A DNA stretch of 33,104 nucleotides from NCBI GenBank assembly GCA_017479675.1, contig JAFVBX010000016.1, positions 1 to 33,104 of the forward strand. Direction: 5' to 3'. The notes beneath the pieces are model-generated. The model was given only the letters and a program-made list of their open reading frames with translations, was not told the origin of the DNA and made no database searches. Below are positions 25,245 to 33,104 of this stretch, in pieces. The position numbers and the translations under genes are program-made. This DNA comes from Prevotella sp. (GTDB lineage Bacteria; Bacteroidota; Bacteroidia; Bacteroidales; Bacteroidaceae). The stretch's first letter is position 1, and each line of letters begins with the position of its first letter.

Positions 25245-28200
25245 ATGAAAAAATTCAGACTTGTAGATAACATACTTGGTTGGCTGACGTTTCTCGTGGC
25301 TGCCGTAGTGTATTGTTCTACTATCGAGCCTACGGCATCGTTTTGGGATTGTCCCGAGTTTATTACGACAGGTTACCTGTTGGAAGTCGGTCACCCACCT
25401 GGCGCACCATTCTTCATGCTCACCGCAAATCTTTTTACACAGTTTGCAAGTGATGCAACGCAGGTGGCAAAAATGGTAAACACTATGTCTGCCCTGCTCA
25501 GTGCCGGATGTATATTGTTCCTTTTCTGGACAATAACCCATCTTGTGCGCCGTCTGCTCATAGACGACTGGTCGGAGTTGACTATTGCAAGAACCATAGC
25601 CATCGAGGCATCTGGTATCGTCGGCGCATTGATATATACGTTCTCTGACACCTTCTGGTTCTCAGCCGTGGAGGGTGAGGTGTATGCTTACTCATCTTGC
25701 TTCACAGCTGTCGTATTCTGGATGATATTAAAGTGGGAGGATGTAGCCGATAAGCCAGGGTCGGACCGTTGGCTCATACTCATTACATATATGACAGGAC
25801 TGTCTATAGGAGTTCACCTTCTGAACCTCTTGTGCATACCGGCAATAGTCCTTGTATTCTATTATAAAAAGTATCCTGATGCCGACCTCAAAGGCTCGCT
25901 CTTTGCACTCTTTATATCAGTAATACTGATGGCAGCAGTGCTTTATGGAGTGATACCAGGCATCATTACTGTTGGTGGTTGGTTTGAGTTGTTGTTCGTC
26001 AATCATCTTAACATGCCATTTAACACAGGTGCTATCGTATATATCGTATTACTGATTGCCACCGTTTTGTGGGCAATATATGAAACATACAATAAAAACA
26101 ACACAAAGCGAGGAAACCTTGCATTTACTCTCGCTATCGGCATGCTGGGCATACCGTTCTACGGATACGGATGGAGTGCAGCCATAGTTGGTGCTGTTCT
26201 TCTTGTTGCCATTTGGCTTGTTATCAACTTCAAAAAGAAGAGTGGAGCCCTTATCTCTAATCGCATAAAGAATACGGCACTCTGTTGTATGCTTATGCTT
26301 ATGATAGGCTATTCTACATACGCTCTTATCGTTGTACGTTCCAGTGCCAATCCTCCAATGGACCAGAACTCCCCAGAGGATATCTTCACACTTGGCAGCT
26401 ACCTGTCTCGTGACCAGTATGGTGACAGTCCACTTCTTTACGGTCAGGCATATACCTCACAGGTGGCTCTTGACATAGAAGGCAATATGTGTATTCCTCG
26501 CATGAAGAAGGGAGCACCTATATATCAACAGGTAGAAAAGAAGTCTGCTGATGAACCAGATCGCTACTTCGTTGTCCGTACCAAAGACAAATATGTGTAT
26601 GAGCAGAATATGCTCTTCCCACGTATGCACGACTCCAGTCATGCTCAGGCTTATGAAGACTGGATGGGGGGTGTTGACGGAACGGTGAGAGACTATGAGC
26701 ATTGCGGACAGATTATTTCCGTCAAGACGCCAACATTCCTTGAGAACATGCGTTTCTTCCTTTCTTACCAGTGTAACTTCATGTATTGGCGCTATTTTAT
26801 GTGGAACTTCGCTGGTCGTCAGAATGATTTGCAGAGTAATGGCGAGGCAGAACATGGTAACTGGATAACAGGATTCTCATTCATAGATGATGCTATACTC
26901 GGCGATCAGTCCCGTCTGCCTGATGAACTGAAGCAGAACAAAGGACACAATGTGTTCTACTGTATGCCACTCATATTAGGTCTTATAGGTCTTTTCTGGC
27001 AGGCATACAAGGGAAAGAAAGGTATTCAGCAATTCTGGGTGGTATTCTTCCTGTTCTTTATGACAGGTCTTGCCATCGTCATATATCTAAATCAGACACC
27101 TATGCAGCCCCGTGAACGTGACTGTGCCTATGCTGGTTCGTTCTATGCCTTTGCCATCTGGATAGGTATGGGAGTGGGTATGATAAGTGAAAAGGTAAGA
27201 GTGAAAAGTACAAAATATGCTAGCCTCATGGCTGTTCTTTCTGCAATCGCATGCCTGCTGGTTCCCATCCAAATGGCAAGCCAGACGTGGGATGATCATG
27301 ACCGCTCTGGCCGTTATACCTGTCGTGACTTCGGTGCCAACTACCTTAACAGCATGCAGCGAGAGGGACATCCCATTATCCTGACCAATGGCGATAACGA
27401 CACTTTCCCGCTTTGGTATAACCATGAGGTGGAAGGAGTGCGCACCGATACACGCGTCGTTAATATGGAATACCTGCAAACCGACTGGTATATCGACCAG
27501 ATGAAGCGTCAGGCTTATGACTCGCCACCCCTGCCCATCAGTCTGAGCCACGAAGACTACAAGGAGGGCAGGATGGAGTATGTGCCCATCGATACTGACA
27601 GCATCGCCATTGGCCCAGCGACCATCTCGCTGAAGGGCAAGCAGGGTCTCTTCAAGAACGAACTGATGGTGCTCGACATGCTGTTGCAGGCCAATTGGGA
27701 ACGCTCCGTCTATATGTCCATCAGCATGGGTTCCGACATTCTGCCCTTCCTGCGCGACCACTTAGTACTCGAAGGACTCGCCTACCGCATTTCTCCTACG
27801 GCTACGAATCAAAGGATAGACGTGGAGAGGCTTTATGACAACATCATGCACCGCTTTCGCTATGGCGGTCTGAGCACGAAAGACATCTATGTGGATGAAG
27901 ATGTCAAGCGTATGGCCCATACTCATCAGCTCATCATGGGTGTGCTTATCGACTCGCTTCTCCAGCGAGGTGACATCAAGCGAGCCCTCAATGTATGTCA
28001 TAAGTGGCAGAAGGAAATGCCGCAGGAAAACGTGCCCTATACAGAATACGCATTGTCGATGGCCCGTTGCTATTATATGGCACGCCAGCCGGAACAGGGT
28101 GATGAGATTCTCAGTAGCCTGTTGCGCCGTTCCGACGAATGGCTCTCTTGGATAAACACCATTAAATTATCGCGTCGTGCCGGCTCTCTCTATAACCGCT

Positions 28201-28316
28201 ACACATGGATGCAGACCATGGAGCAGGCTCTTGTCGTAGCAGAACAATTTGAAAGAACCGAATTCATTCATCAATACATCAAGCAATATGAATACTACAA
28301 CAAACAATATCAATAA
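25245..28316 (+). CDS. DUF2723 membrane protein, probable GT-C glycosyltransferase
   Basis: At 1023 residues this is a large polytopic protein. The DUF2723 domain occupies the N-terminus, with SFWDCPEFITTGYLLEVGHPPG and FWFSAVEGEVYA, followed by about ten membrane segments to roughly residue 680. The rest is soluble and contains ILTNGDNDTFPLWY and a long helical C-terminal part. The eukaryotic homologue TMEM260 is reported to be a protein O-mannosyltransferase, and bacterial members are thought to be GT-C enzymes using lipid-linked sugar, so this protein probably glycosylates exported proteins or lipids. The first two thirds are more AT-rich than the C-terminal third. The gene begins 59 bp after the YqaA-type gene; its end overlaps the DUF3098 gene. 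Confidence 0.88.
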   Translation: MKKFRLVDNILGWLTFLVAAVVYCSTIEPTASFWDCPEFITTGYLLEVGHPPGAPFFMLTANLFTQFASDATQVAKMVNTMSALLSAGCILFLFWTITHLVRRLLIDDWSELTIARTIAIEASGIVGALIYTFSDTFWFSAVEGEVYAYSSCFTAVVFWMILKWEDVADKPGSDRWLILITYMTGLSIGVHLLNLLCIPAIVLVFYYKKYPDADLKGSLFALFISVILMAAVLYGVIPGIITVGGWFELLFVNHLNMPFNTGAIVYIVLLIATVLWAIYETYNKNNTKRGNLAFTLAIGMLGIPFYGYGWSAAIVGAVLLVAIWLVINFKKKSGALISNRIKNTALCCMLMLMIGYSTYALIVVRSSANPPMDQNSPEDIFTLGSYLSRDQYGDSPLLYGQAYTSQVALDIEGNMCIPRMKKGAPIYQQVEKKSADEPDRYFVVRTKDKYVYEQNMLFPRMHDSSHAQAYEDWMGGVDGTVRDYEHCGQIISVKTPTFLENMRFFLSYQCNFMYWRYFMWNFAGRQNDLQSNGEAEHGNWITGFSFIDDAILGDQSRLPDELKQNKGHNVFYCMPLILGLIGLFWQAYKGKKGIQQFWVVFFLFFMTGLAIVIYLNQTPMQPRERDCAYAGSFYAFAIWIGMGVGMISEKVRVKSTKYASLMAVLSAIACLLVPIQMASQTWDDHDRSGRYTCRDFGANYLNSMQREGHPIILTNGDNDTFPLWYNHEVEGVRTDTRVVNMEYLQTDWYIDQMKRQAYDSPPLPISLSHEDYKEGRMEYVPIDTDSIAIGPATISLKGKQGLFKNELMVLDMLLQANWERSVYMSISMGSDILPFLRDHLVLEGLAYRISPTATNQRIDVERLYDNIMHRFRYGGLSTKDIYVDEDVKRMAHTHQLIMGVLIDSLLQRGDIKRALNVCHKWQKEMPQENVPYTEYALSMARCYYMARQPEQGDEILSSLLRRSDEWLSWINTIKLSRRAGSLYNRYTWMQTMEQALVVAEQFERTEFIHQYIKQYEYYNKQYQ

Positions 28317-28533
28317 AGCCAAACAATTGATACTCGCTGGCTTAAGCGGAAAACGAATCATCATCATAGCATGTGTCCTGATACTCATAGGCTATATCCT
28401 AATGTCTGGTTCAAGTAGTAACGAACAATCTTTCAACCCTGCCATCTTCTCAACCCGCAGGATTGTCATCGCTCCGGTACTATGCCTCGCGGGCTATCTG
28501 CTGATTATACTTGGGATTCTTAGGAAACGTTAA
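28288..28533 (+). CDS. DUF3098 small membrane protein
   Basis: The 81-residue protein has two membrane segments: IIIIACVLILIGYILMSG, then IVIAPVLCLAGYLLIILGI. The connecting AIFSTRRIVIAP is the DUF3098 signature of a Bacteroidota family with no known function. I choose the ATG at 28288 over an upstream ATG at 28249 because the family normally starts with a short polar lead; this makes the overlap with the DUF2723 gene 29 bp. In many relatives DUF3098 sits next to ftsX and uppP; here it follows DUF2723, an unusual place. Confidence 0.85.
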   Translation: MNTTTNNINKAKQLILAGLSGKRIIIIACVLILIGYILMSGSSSNEQSFNPAIFSTRRIVIAPVLCLAGYLLIILGILRKR

Positions 28534-28578
28534 TCTGTTAAACTCTGCTAAAGTCAGTTTGGTTTTAAGCGATATATG

Positions 28579-28585
28579 CGTCTAA
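28579..28585 (+). promoter_or_regulatory. Possible ECF-type -10 element ahead of the sigma factor gene
   Basis: CGTCTAA resembles the -10 element recognised by many ECF sigma factors (CGTC or GTCTAA type) and lies 19 bp before the ATG at 28605. The gap between 28534 and 28604 has no good TTTG-N20-TAnnTTTG pair, which fits transcription by an alternative sigma factor, possibly the one encoded here. The -35 element is not clear. Confidence 0.35.
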
Positions 28586-28604
28586 TAGGTGTAGCAAAGA
28601 ATAA

Positions 28605-29099
28605 ATGGAAAGAAGTGCATTTGAACAGAAAGCCCGCACGTGGCGAGAGAAAGCGCTCAATGTGAGCCGACACTACGGGGCGGGCGAAGATATGGCAGAG
28701 GACATCGCACAGGATGTGATGCTCCGTCTGTGGCAGATGCACGACGAACTGGAGCGGTTCCGGTCAGTAGAGGCTATCGTTACGCTGATGGCGAAACACA
28801 CGCTGAGGGATCTCCAGAGGCGGCAAACAGCCGAATCGCTTGAGGAGGCCACCATCGTCAGTCTTACCAGCAGTCCGCAAGAAGAACTGGAGGCAAAGGA
28901 AAACGAGGAATGGCTCATAATGAAACTACAGCAACTGCCCACCACGCAACGCACCTTATTATATATGCGCCAAGAGGAACGACGGAGCCACGAAGAGATT
29001 GCCCAACTATTGGGTATCGAAATGACATCGGTAAACACGCTGCTGGCAAGGGCAAGACGAACACTATTGGAAGAAATAAAACGGAGGAATAAACGATGA
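28605..29099 (+). CDS. ECF-type RNA polymerase sigma factor
   Basis: The 164-residue protein shows the two domains of an ECF sigma factor. Region 2 (about residues 5-75) contains GAGEDMAEDIAQDVMLRLWQ, the -10 recognition helix. Region 4 (about 105-155) contains LPTTQRTLLYMRQEERRSHEEIAQLLGIEMTSVNTLLARARRTL, a helix-turn-helix that reads the -35 element. The start used is the ATG at 28605. The next gene begins inside its stop (ATGA, 4 bp), so the two are translated together, a common layout for a sigma factor and its membrane-bound regulator. Confidence 0.93.
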   Translation: MERSAFEQKARTWREKALNVSRHYGAGEDMAEDIAQDVMLRLWQMHDELERFRSVEAIVTLMAKHTLRDLQRRQTAESLEEATIVSLTSSPQEELEAKENEEWLIMKLQQLPTTQRTLLYMRQEERRSHEEIAQLLGIEMTSVNTLLARARRTLLEEIKRRNKR

Positions 29100-29725
29100 T
29101 AAAGTACACAAAGGATTATATTGCAAAGCTGCTGGACAAGTATATGGACGGCACTTCGACTCTCGAGGAAGAAGACATCCTTGCAGACTACTTCCATCGC
29201 GGAAATGTACCCGAGGAATGGGAGGACTATCGGCAACTCTTTAGCGAGATAGAGGCGATGAAACCAAAGCGGCAAAAGAGAAGATGGGCTTTCTGGGGCG
29301 TAGCTGCTGCAGCTGTCGCAGGTTTGCTTTATATTGCAGTACCAACTAAGCAAGTTGGCCCGCAACCTGACGGAACAGATCTGACGGCTAAGACAGACAC
29401 AGCAAGGACGATGCAGCCGAGAGAGACAGAAATGGAAGAAAAGACCGATTCTGTAGAAATCATGCGTGATGAGCCTCGTCCTATTCAGTCCAGGAAACGC
29501 CGTCTGCGTAAGACAGAACCCACCATCAACGACTATGCCAAGACATACACCCTGATGGCTGACGCAGCAAAAGGACTGCAAGAGGCTGAAGAGCAGATTG
29601 CACAATGTCGGCAAGAACTCACGGAGGCACGGCTGTTGTCTCTCGGGTATGTCCCTGTAGAACAAGAAGACGGTACCATCCTATATATTAACGAACAAAC
29701 AAAGTATTTGGCTTATGAAGAATAA
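29096..29725 (+). CDS. Single-pass membrane protein in the anti-sigma position
   Basis: The 209-residue protein has a cytoplasmic N-terminal part (about 1-62), with YIAKLLDKYMDGTSTLEEEDILADYF, which resembles the start of Bacteroidota anti-sigma proteins, then a basic stretch (KPKRQKRRW) and one membrane segment (about 64-82). The periplasmic part is rich in threonine, glutamate and lysine and ends with a helix (EEQIAQCRQELTEARLL). It has neither a FecR domain nor a zinc-binding anti-sigma motif that I can see. By position (ATGA overlap with the sigma factor) it probably holds that sigma factor inactive at the membrane; this is inference. Its 3' end overlaps the secreted protein gene by 11 bp. 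Confidence 0.65.
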   Translation: MIKYTKDYIAKLLDKYMDGTSTLEEEDILADYFHRGNVPEEWEDYRQLFSEIEAMKPKRQKRRWAFWGVAAAAVAGLLYIAVPTKQVGPQPDGTDLTAKTDTARTMQPRETEMEEKTDSVEIMRDEPRPIQSRKRRLRKTEPTINDYAKTYTLMADAAKGLQEAEEQIAQCRQELTEARLLSLGYVPVEQEDGTILYINEQTKYLAYEE

Positions 29726-30632
29726 ACTATTTCTGGCAGCAGGCATCCTAATGCTGATGCCCCTGACAGCCCATGCACAAGGGTTTATCAAGCGTGCTTT
29801 CAACGTATTGATAACAAGTGAACCGGCACAAGTGGAAAGTAGTCACAAACTGAACAAGAACCCGGAAACGGGAGTCAAGGAGGGACAATTAGATGTCTAC
29901 GAGTTTACAATACCCGCATCCCACCACGACTTGGTTGAGGATGTAGAGCGTGCCTTTGAACAGGACAAAGAGAAAGCCTACAGCATGAAAACGGCATCTG
30001 CTACAAGCAAGAAGTCATACGACTACACGAGTTTGGCCGTAGGTGGTGATGACAGCGGCTATCCATTGGGCGACATCAAGGGGTCACGTTATATCTACGC
30101 GCTTTTCCTTGATCCGGAAGATATGACCAAGACCCATCGTTATGCATACGCTATGGAATGGCGTAAAGACGAAAAAGAAATTGTAGGAAAGCTCATTGTA
30201 ACCTACGCCACTACGCAACAGTATCGTGAGAGCGGGAAAAAGGGAAGAATCTTTAGAATCAACGGCAATGACGTGAAACTGAGTGCCAACGGGTTTTCGT
30301 TTGGAGATGATGATTTGTTTAGCGGATTCTTCTCGATGGGCGAGGGTCTGTCAGCCTTTGGCAGCGACTCCACCTTTGTTAGCAGTAGCATCGGCTCTGA
30401 ATCATGGCTCAGCCAGTTCAACACCTTCAAGAATCTCTTCCTGAAGAACCCCAATAGCACAGCATCCAATTACTATGCCTCGCACATATACAAGATGTGT
30501 AAGAAGGCCGACGCACTGGACGATATGGAGAAGAAGATGGTAATCAAAGAACTTGAAAAAGTGATGAAGGCTACCAACGATGAATTCTTACAAGAAATGT
30601 TCCAAGCAAGTATCGAACGGCTAAAGAAGTAA
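29715..30632 (+). CDS. Secreted protein of unknown family in the sigma-factor cassette
   Basis: The 305-residue protein has a signal peptide (FLAAGILMLMPLTAHAQ, cleavage near residue 22) and then a soluble, mixed alpha/beta domain without cysteines until the last 50 residues. Visible blocks are VYEFTIPASHHDLVEDVERAF, then YALFLDPEDMTKTHRYAYAMEWR, a glycine/serine/phenylalanine-rich stretch near 195-235, and a helical C-terminus. I do not recognise a family. Its end lies 4 bp before the beta-barrel gene, so the four genes are one transcription unit; a role in the envelope with the barrel or in sensing for the anti-sigma-like protein is possible. Confidence 0.7.
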   Translation: MKNKLFLAAGILMLMPLTAHAQGFIKRAFNVLITSEPAQVESSHKLNKNPETGVKEGQLDVYEFTIPASHHDLVEDVERAFEQDKEKAYSMKTASATSKKSYDYTSLAVGGDDSGYPLGDIKGSRYIYALFLDPEDMTKTHRYAYAMEWRKDEKEIVGKLIVTYATTQQYRESGKKGRIFRINGNDVKLSANGFSFGDDDLFSGFFSMGEGLSAFGSDSTFVSSSIGSESWLSQFNTFKNLFLKNPNSTASNYYASHIYKMCKKADALDDMEKKMVIKELEKVMKATNDEFLQEMFQASIERLKK

Positions 30633-30636
30633 ACCG

Positions 30637-32841
30637 ATGAAACATATTGGAATAATGGCACTCCTGCTGTTGATGGCAGCGGGAGCAGGGGAATCTACTG
30701 CCCAGACGAAAACAGATACGACCAAAGTAAAGAGCGATTCCATCACCTGGAGTAAAGAACTCGATGGTGTGGTGATCAAGGCACAGAAGCAGCTTGTCAA
30801 ACAGGAAATAGACCGCATAGGCTATGATGTCCAGGCTGACGAGGAATCGAAAACACAGACAGTAATGGATATGCTTCGCAAGGTGCCTATGGTGACGGTC
30901 GACGGACAAGACAACATACTTGTCAAGGGCAATAGCAGCTATAAGATATACAAGAATGGGCATTATGACCCCAGCCTGTCGAAGAATGCCAAGGAAACCT
31001 TCAAGTCGATGCCCGCCTCAATGGTAAAGCGTATCGAAGTGATTACCGATCCTGGAGCACGCGAGGATGCCGAAGGCGTGGATGCCATCCTGAATATCGT
31101 GATGGTTGATGGTTCGAAGATGCAAGGCATGACGGGTGTAATATCGGCTACCTATAACTCACTGAATCATCCAAACTTCTACGGCTTGCTGACGGGACAG
31201 ATAGGTAAGCTGCTGACATCTGTGGAATACGGCTACGGAGGAATGTCAAGCCGCGAGACAGAGAACAGTACCTATACAGACCGCACTTATCTTGATACGG
31301 GCAATCGAATGCTGTCTCAGTCTGACGGTACGAATCCTGGCTCCATCCATTATGCCGACATCAATGCGAGCTACGACATCGACTCGCTGAACCTGCTGTC
31401 AGCCTCATTTGGGGGATACTTCTACAAGCTCAACGTGCAGGGTGATAGCCGGACATCGCTGAACAACTCATCAAGCGATATTCTCTATCGATTTAATAAC
31501 CACTACTGGATGCCTGGCTACAATCATCACTCCTGGAATGGAAGGCTCGATTACGAGCACAAGACGCGTCGGAAGGGCGAGCGGCTCACTCTCTCGTACA
31601 TGCTCGCCCTGACGCGTCAACATTCGGACCAGGAGAATACGTACACAGAAATAGTCAATGCTCCTTTCAAATATACAGGCAGTCTCCAGACAGAACGTGA
31701 GCGATTTACAGAACACACGTTCCAAGCAGACTGGCTGCGTCCATTGGGCAAGGGTCACAAGCTTGAGATTGGTACGAAATATATCAATCGCAACAACAAC
31801 AGCCACAATACTCAGGACTTTTACGGTATCAACCTCCTCACTAACGATGAGTTCAGACATACCACCCGTGTACTCGCTGCATACGCTGACTACATCTACA
31901 ATCACGAAAAGTGGTCGGCACGGGCCGGACTGCGCTATGAACACAGCTATATGCAGGGTGAATATCCAGATGGGAAAGGCAATGCCTACGACAAACATCT
32001 GAACGACTGGGTGCCACAGGCCTCGCTGAAGTACCAGATGACGGATGCACAATCGTTGAAGTTGAGCTATACTACAAGCATCAATCGTCCAGGCATATCC
32101 TATCTGAATCCTGCTGTCGTTACATCGCCAATGGTTGTCCAACAGGGCAATCCTAACCTGGTCAGCTCACGAACGCAGCGTATCAGTCTTATCTATTCGT
32201 ATATCCTACCTCATCTGACACTACAGATTGCCCCTGCCTATAACTTCAGTTCAGGCGGCATCAGCTCCATTCAGACCGCTAAAAACGACATCCGATATAA
32301 CACATACGATAATATCCTTCGCTATCGTCGATTCTCGATAGAGCAATACGTACAGTGGAAGCCATTCGATGGTACAACGTTTGTCATCAACAATAATCTG
32401 CGCTACGAGCACAACGAGAACCCCAACCTTGGCTATCGCACCTTAGGGTGGTCTGACAACTTCTATGCGAACCTCTCTCAAAAGCTACCTTGGAAGTTGC
32501 TTTTCTATGCAGTCACATACGGCAAGGTTGGCCATAGTCCATCTGGCATCTACTACATGCAGCATTCCTATTATGGTTACTACTTCTCCCTGCAACGCTC
32601 GTTCCTCAAGGATGACCGCCTGACGGTGCGCCTTGGTGCTAACGCCCCATTCAACAAATACTGGACATCAGAGGCCGAGACCGTCAATGGCGACTATCGC
32701 GATTATCAGAAGTCGTGGAATCGTGCCCGTTCGTTCAGTATCTCCGTCACTTGGCGCTTCGGGTCTCTTAAAGCCAACGTCAAGAAAACCGAGCATAGCA
32801 TCGAAAATGATGATGTCGTTGGTGGAATTACTAAGAAATAA
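30637..32841 (+). CDS. Outer-membrane beta-barrel protein, TonB-receptor-like (OMP_b-brl_3)
   Basis: The 734-residue protein starts with a signal peptide (residues about 1-23). A plug-like domain (about 45-160) follows, with LDGVVIKAQKQLVKQEIDRIGYDVQ, then MLRKVPMVTVDGQDNILVKGNSSYKIYKNG, SMPASMVKRIEVITDPGA and DAILNIVM. The remaining 570 residues form alternating beta strands that suit a barrel of the OMP_b-brl_3 type, with GNPNLVSSRTQRISLIYSYI near the middle. It lacks the N-terminal carboxypeptidase-like domain that most relatives carry, and no TonB box is certain. It probably sits in the outer membrane and either imports a substrate or responds to the secreted partner. A hairpin follows at 32937-32969. 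Confidence 0.88.
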   Translation: MKHIGIMALLLLMAAGAGESTAQTKTDTTKVKSDSITWSKELDGVVIKAQKQLVKQEIDRIGYDVQADEESKTQTVMDMLRKVPMVTVDGQDNILVKGNSSYKIYKNGHYDPSLSKNAKETFKSMPASMVKRIEVITDPGAREDAEGVDAILNIVMVDGSKMQGMTGVISATYNSLNHPNFYGLLTGQIGKLLTSVEYGYGGMSSRETENSTYTDRTYLDTGNRMLSQSDGTNPGSIHYADINASYDIDSLNLLSASFGGYFYKLNVQGDSRTSLNNSSSDILYRFNNHYWMPGYNHHSWNGRLDYEHKTRRKGERLTLSYMLALTRQHSDQENTYTEIVNAPFKYTGSLQTERERFTEHTFQADWLRPLGKGHKLEIGTKYINRNNNSHNTQDFYGINLLTNDEFRHTTRVLAAYADYIYNHEKWSARAGLRYEHSYMQGEYPDGKGNAYDKHLNDWVPQASLKYQMTDAQSLKLSYTTSINRPGISYLNPAVVTSPMVVQQGNPNLVSSRTQRISLIYSYILPHLTLQIAPAYNFSSGGISSIQTAKNDIRYNTYDNILRYRRFSIEQYVQWKPFDGTTFVINNNLRYEHNENPNLGYRTLGWSDNFYANLSQKLPWKLLFYAVTYGKVGHSPSGIYYMQHSYYGYYFSLQRSFLKDDRLTVRLGANAPFNKYWTSEAETVNGDYRDYQKSWNRARSFSISVTWRFGSLKANVKKTEHSIENDDVVGGITKK

Positions 32842-32934
32842 TGATAATTGGGGCTGATTTCATGTTCAACATACAATGCGCGTTCATTATCCGTGAACAA
32901 AGAGCATTTTTTGAACAAAAAGTCTGGATATATA

Positions 32935-32971
32935 GAAGAAACGAGAGGCTGGCTTTACTTCTCGTTTCTTT
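32935..32971. terminator. Hairpin between convergent genes, probable terminator
   Basis: AGAAACGAGA (32937-32946) and TCTCGTTTCT (32960-32969) form a perfect 10-bp inverted repeat with a 13-nt loop, extendable by one A-T and one G-T pair. It follows the barrel gene by about 95 bp and precedes the stop of the opposing partial gene at 32997. T-runs are short on both strands, so it could serve both directions weakly. Confidence 0.6.
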
Positions 32972-32996
32972 ACAAGGGATTTAGATGCAGGCGGAA

Positions 32997-33104
32997 CTAT
33001 CGGCGTGACTTCGTTTTCTTCTTTCTGCGTTCCAAGTACGCCGCCAGTTCATTGATGCCCCAGATGGCTGACATGACAAAGATCGGCATAAAGGCCATCG
33101 CCCA
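32997..33104 (-). CDS. C-terminal fragment of an unidentified membrane protein
   Basis: Reading inward from the right edge on the minus strand, 35 codons end in TAG (complement of 32997-32999). The peptide has a hydrophobic segment (AFMPIFVMSAIWGINELAAYL) followed by a strongly basic tail ERRKKKTKSRR. This is the pattern of a last membrane helix with a cytoplasmic end. The frame is open to the window edge, so the gene starts beyond it; the family cannot be told from this piece. Confidence 0.55.
   Translation of the reverse strand, partial: WAMAFMPIFVMSAIWGINELAAYLERRKKKTKSRR

Noticed and set aside
28673..29665. A 330-codon minus-strand frame antisense to the sigma factor and its neighbour
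   Set aside because: Serine- and cysteine-rich shadow of two well-supported genes, with no start signal or family.

Overview
The window looks like chromosomal DNA of a Bacteroidales bacterium, most likely Prevotella or a close Prevotellaceae relative. The evidence is a set of protein families largely typical of Bacteroidota (DUF4494, DUF3256, DUF3098, a DUF2723 protein, an OMP_b-brl_3 barrel) and promoters of the Bacteroidota type (TTTG or TTG, 20 nt, then TAnnTTTG). No tRNA, rRNA, insertion sequence, integrase or CRISPR array was seen. The species call rests on recognition of families, not on a database search.

Layout. (1) Bases 1-972 hold the 3' part of a secreted family-1 pectate lyase on the plus strand; its end overlaps the end of tamB by 22 bp, tail to tail. 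(2) Bases 12972 down to 951 are one tight run of ten minus-strand genes behind a good promoter at 13001-13031: a GNAT-like acyltransferase, a ketosynthase, an acyl carrier protein, two hotdog dehydratase-like proteins, an MMPL/RND exporter, trpF, a DUF4494 gene, a YggS-type PLP protein and a very large TamB. The first six look like a reduced fatty-acid/polyketide assembly and export module. (3) Between this run and the next lies a short free-standing transcription unit (promoter 13172-13202, terminator 13097-13130), a candidate small RNA of about 70 nt. (4) Bases 17348 down to 13247 form a minus-strand operon: SPOR lipoprotein, ruvX/yqgF, peptide deformylase, a TPR protein with no normal start codon, and a DUF3256 protein.

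(5) Divergent from it, 17545-18448 is a plus-strand trio (YtxH protein, holin-like membrane protein, small basic protein), followed by four 22-bp tandem repeats and an intrinsic terminator. (6) Bases 18743-28533 form a plus-strand housekeeping run: cysE, an RlmL-type methyltransferase, an S9 dipeptidyl peptidase, purD, a small membrane protein, a YqaA/DedA protein, a large DUF2723 membrane protein and a DUF3098 protein. (7) Bases 28605-32841 hold a four-gene envelope signalling cassette: an ECF sigma factor, a single-pass membrane protein in the anti-sigma position, a secreted protein of unknown family and an outer-membrane beta-barrel of the TonB-receptor-like type. (8) After a hairpin, the 3' end of an unidentified membrane protein gene enters from the right on the minus strand.

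The two places most likely to hold undescribed biology are the ketosynthase/ACP/dehydratase/exporter/GNAT module (about 6.97-12.97 kb) and the sigma-factor cassette (28.6-32.8 kb), whose second and third proteins I do not recognise. The small RNA candidate and the 22-bp repeat array are the most distinctive non-coding features.
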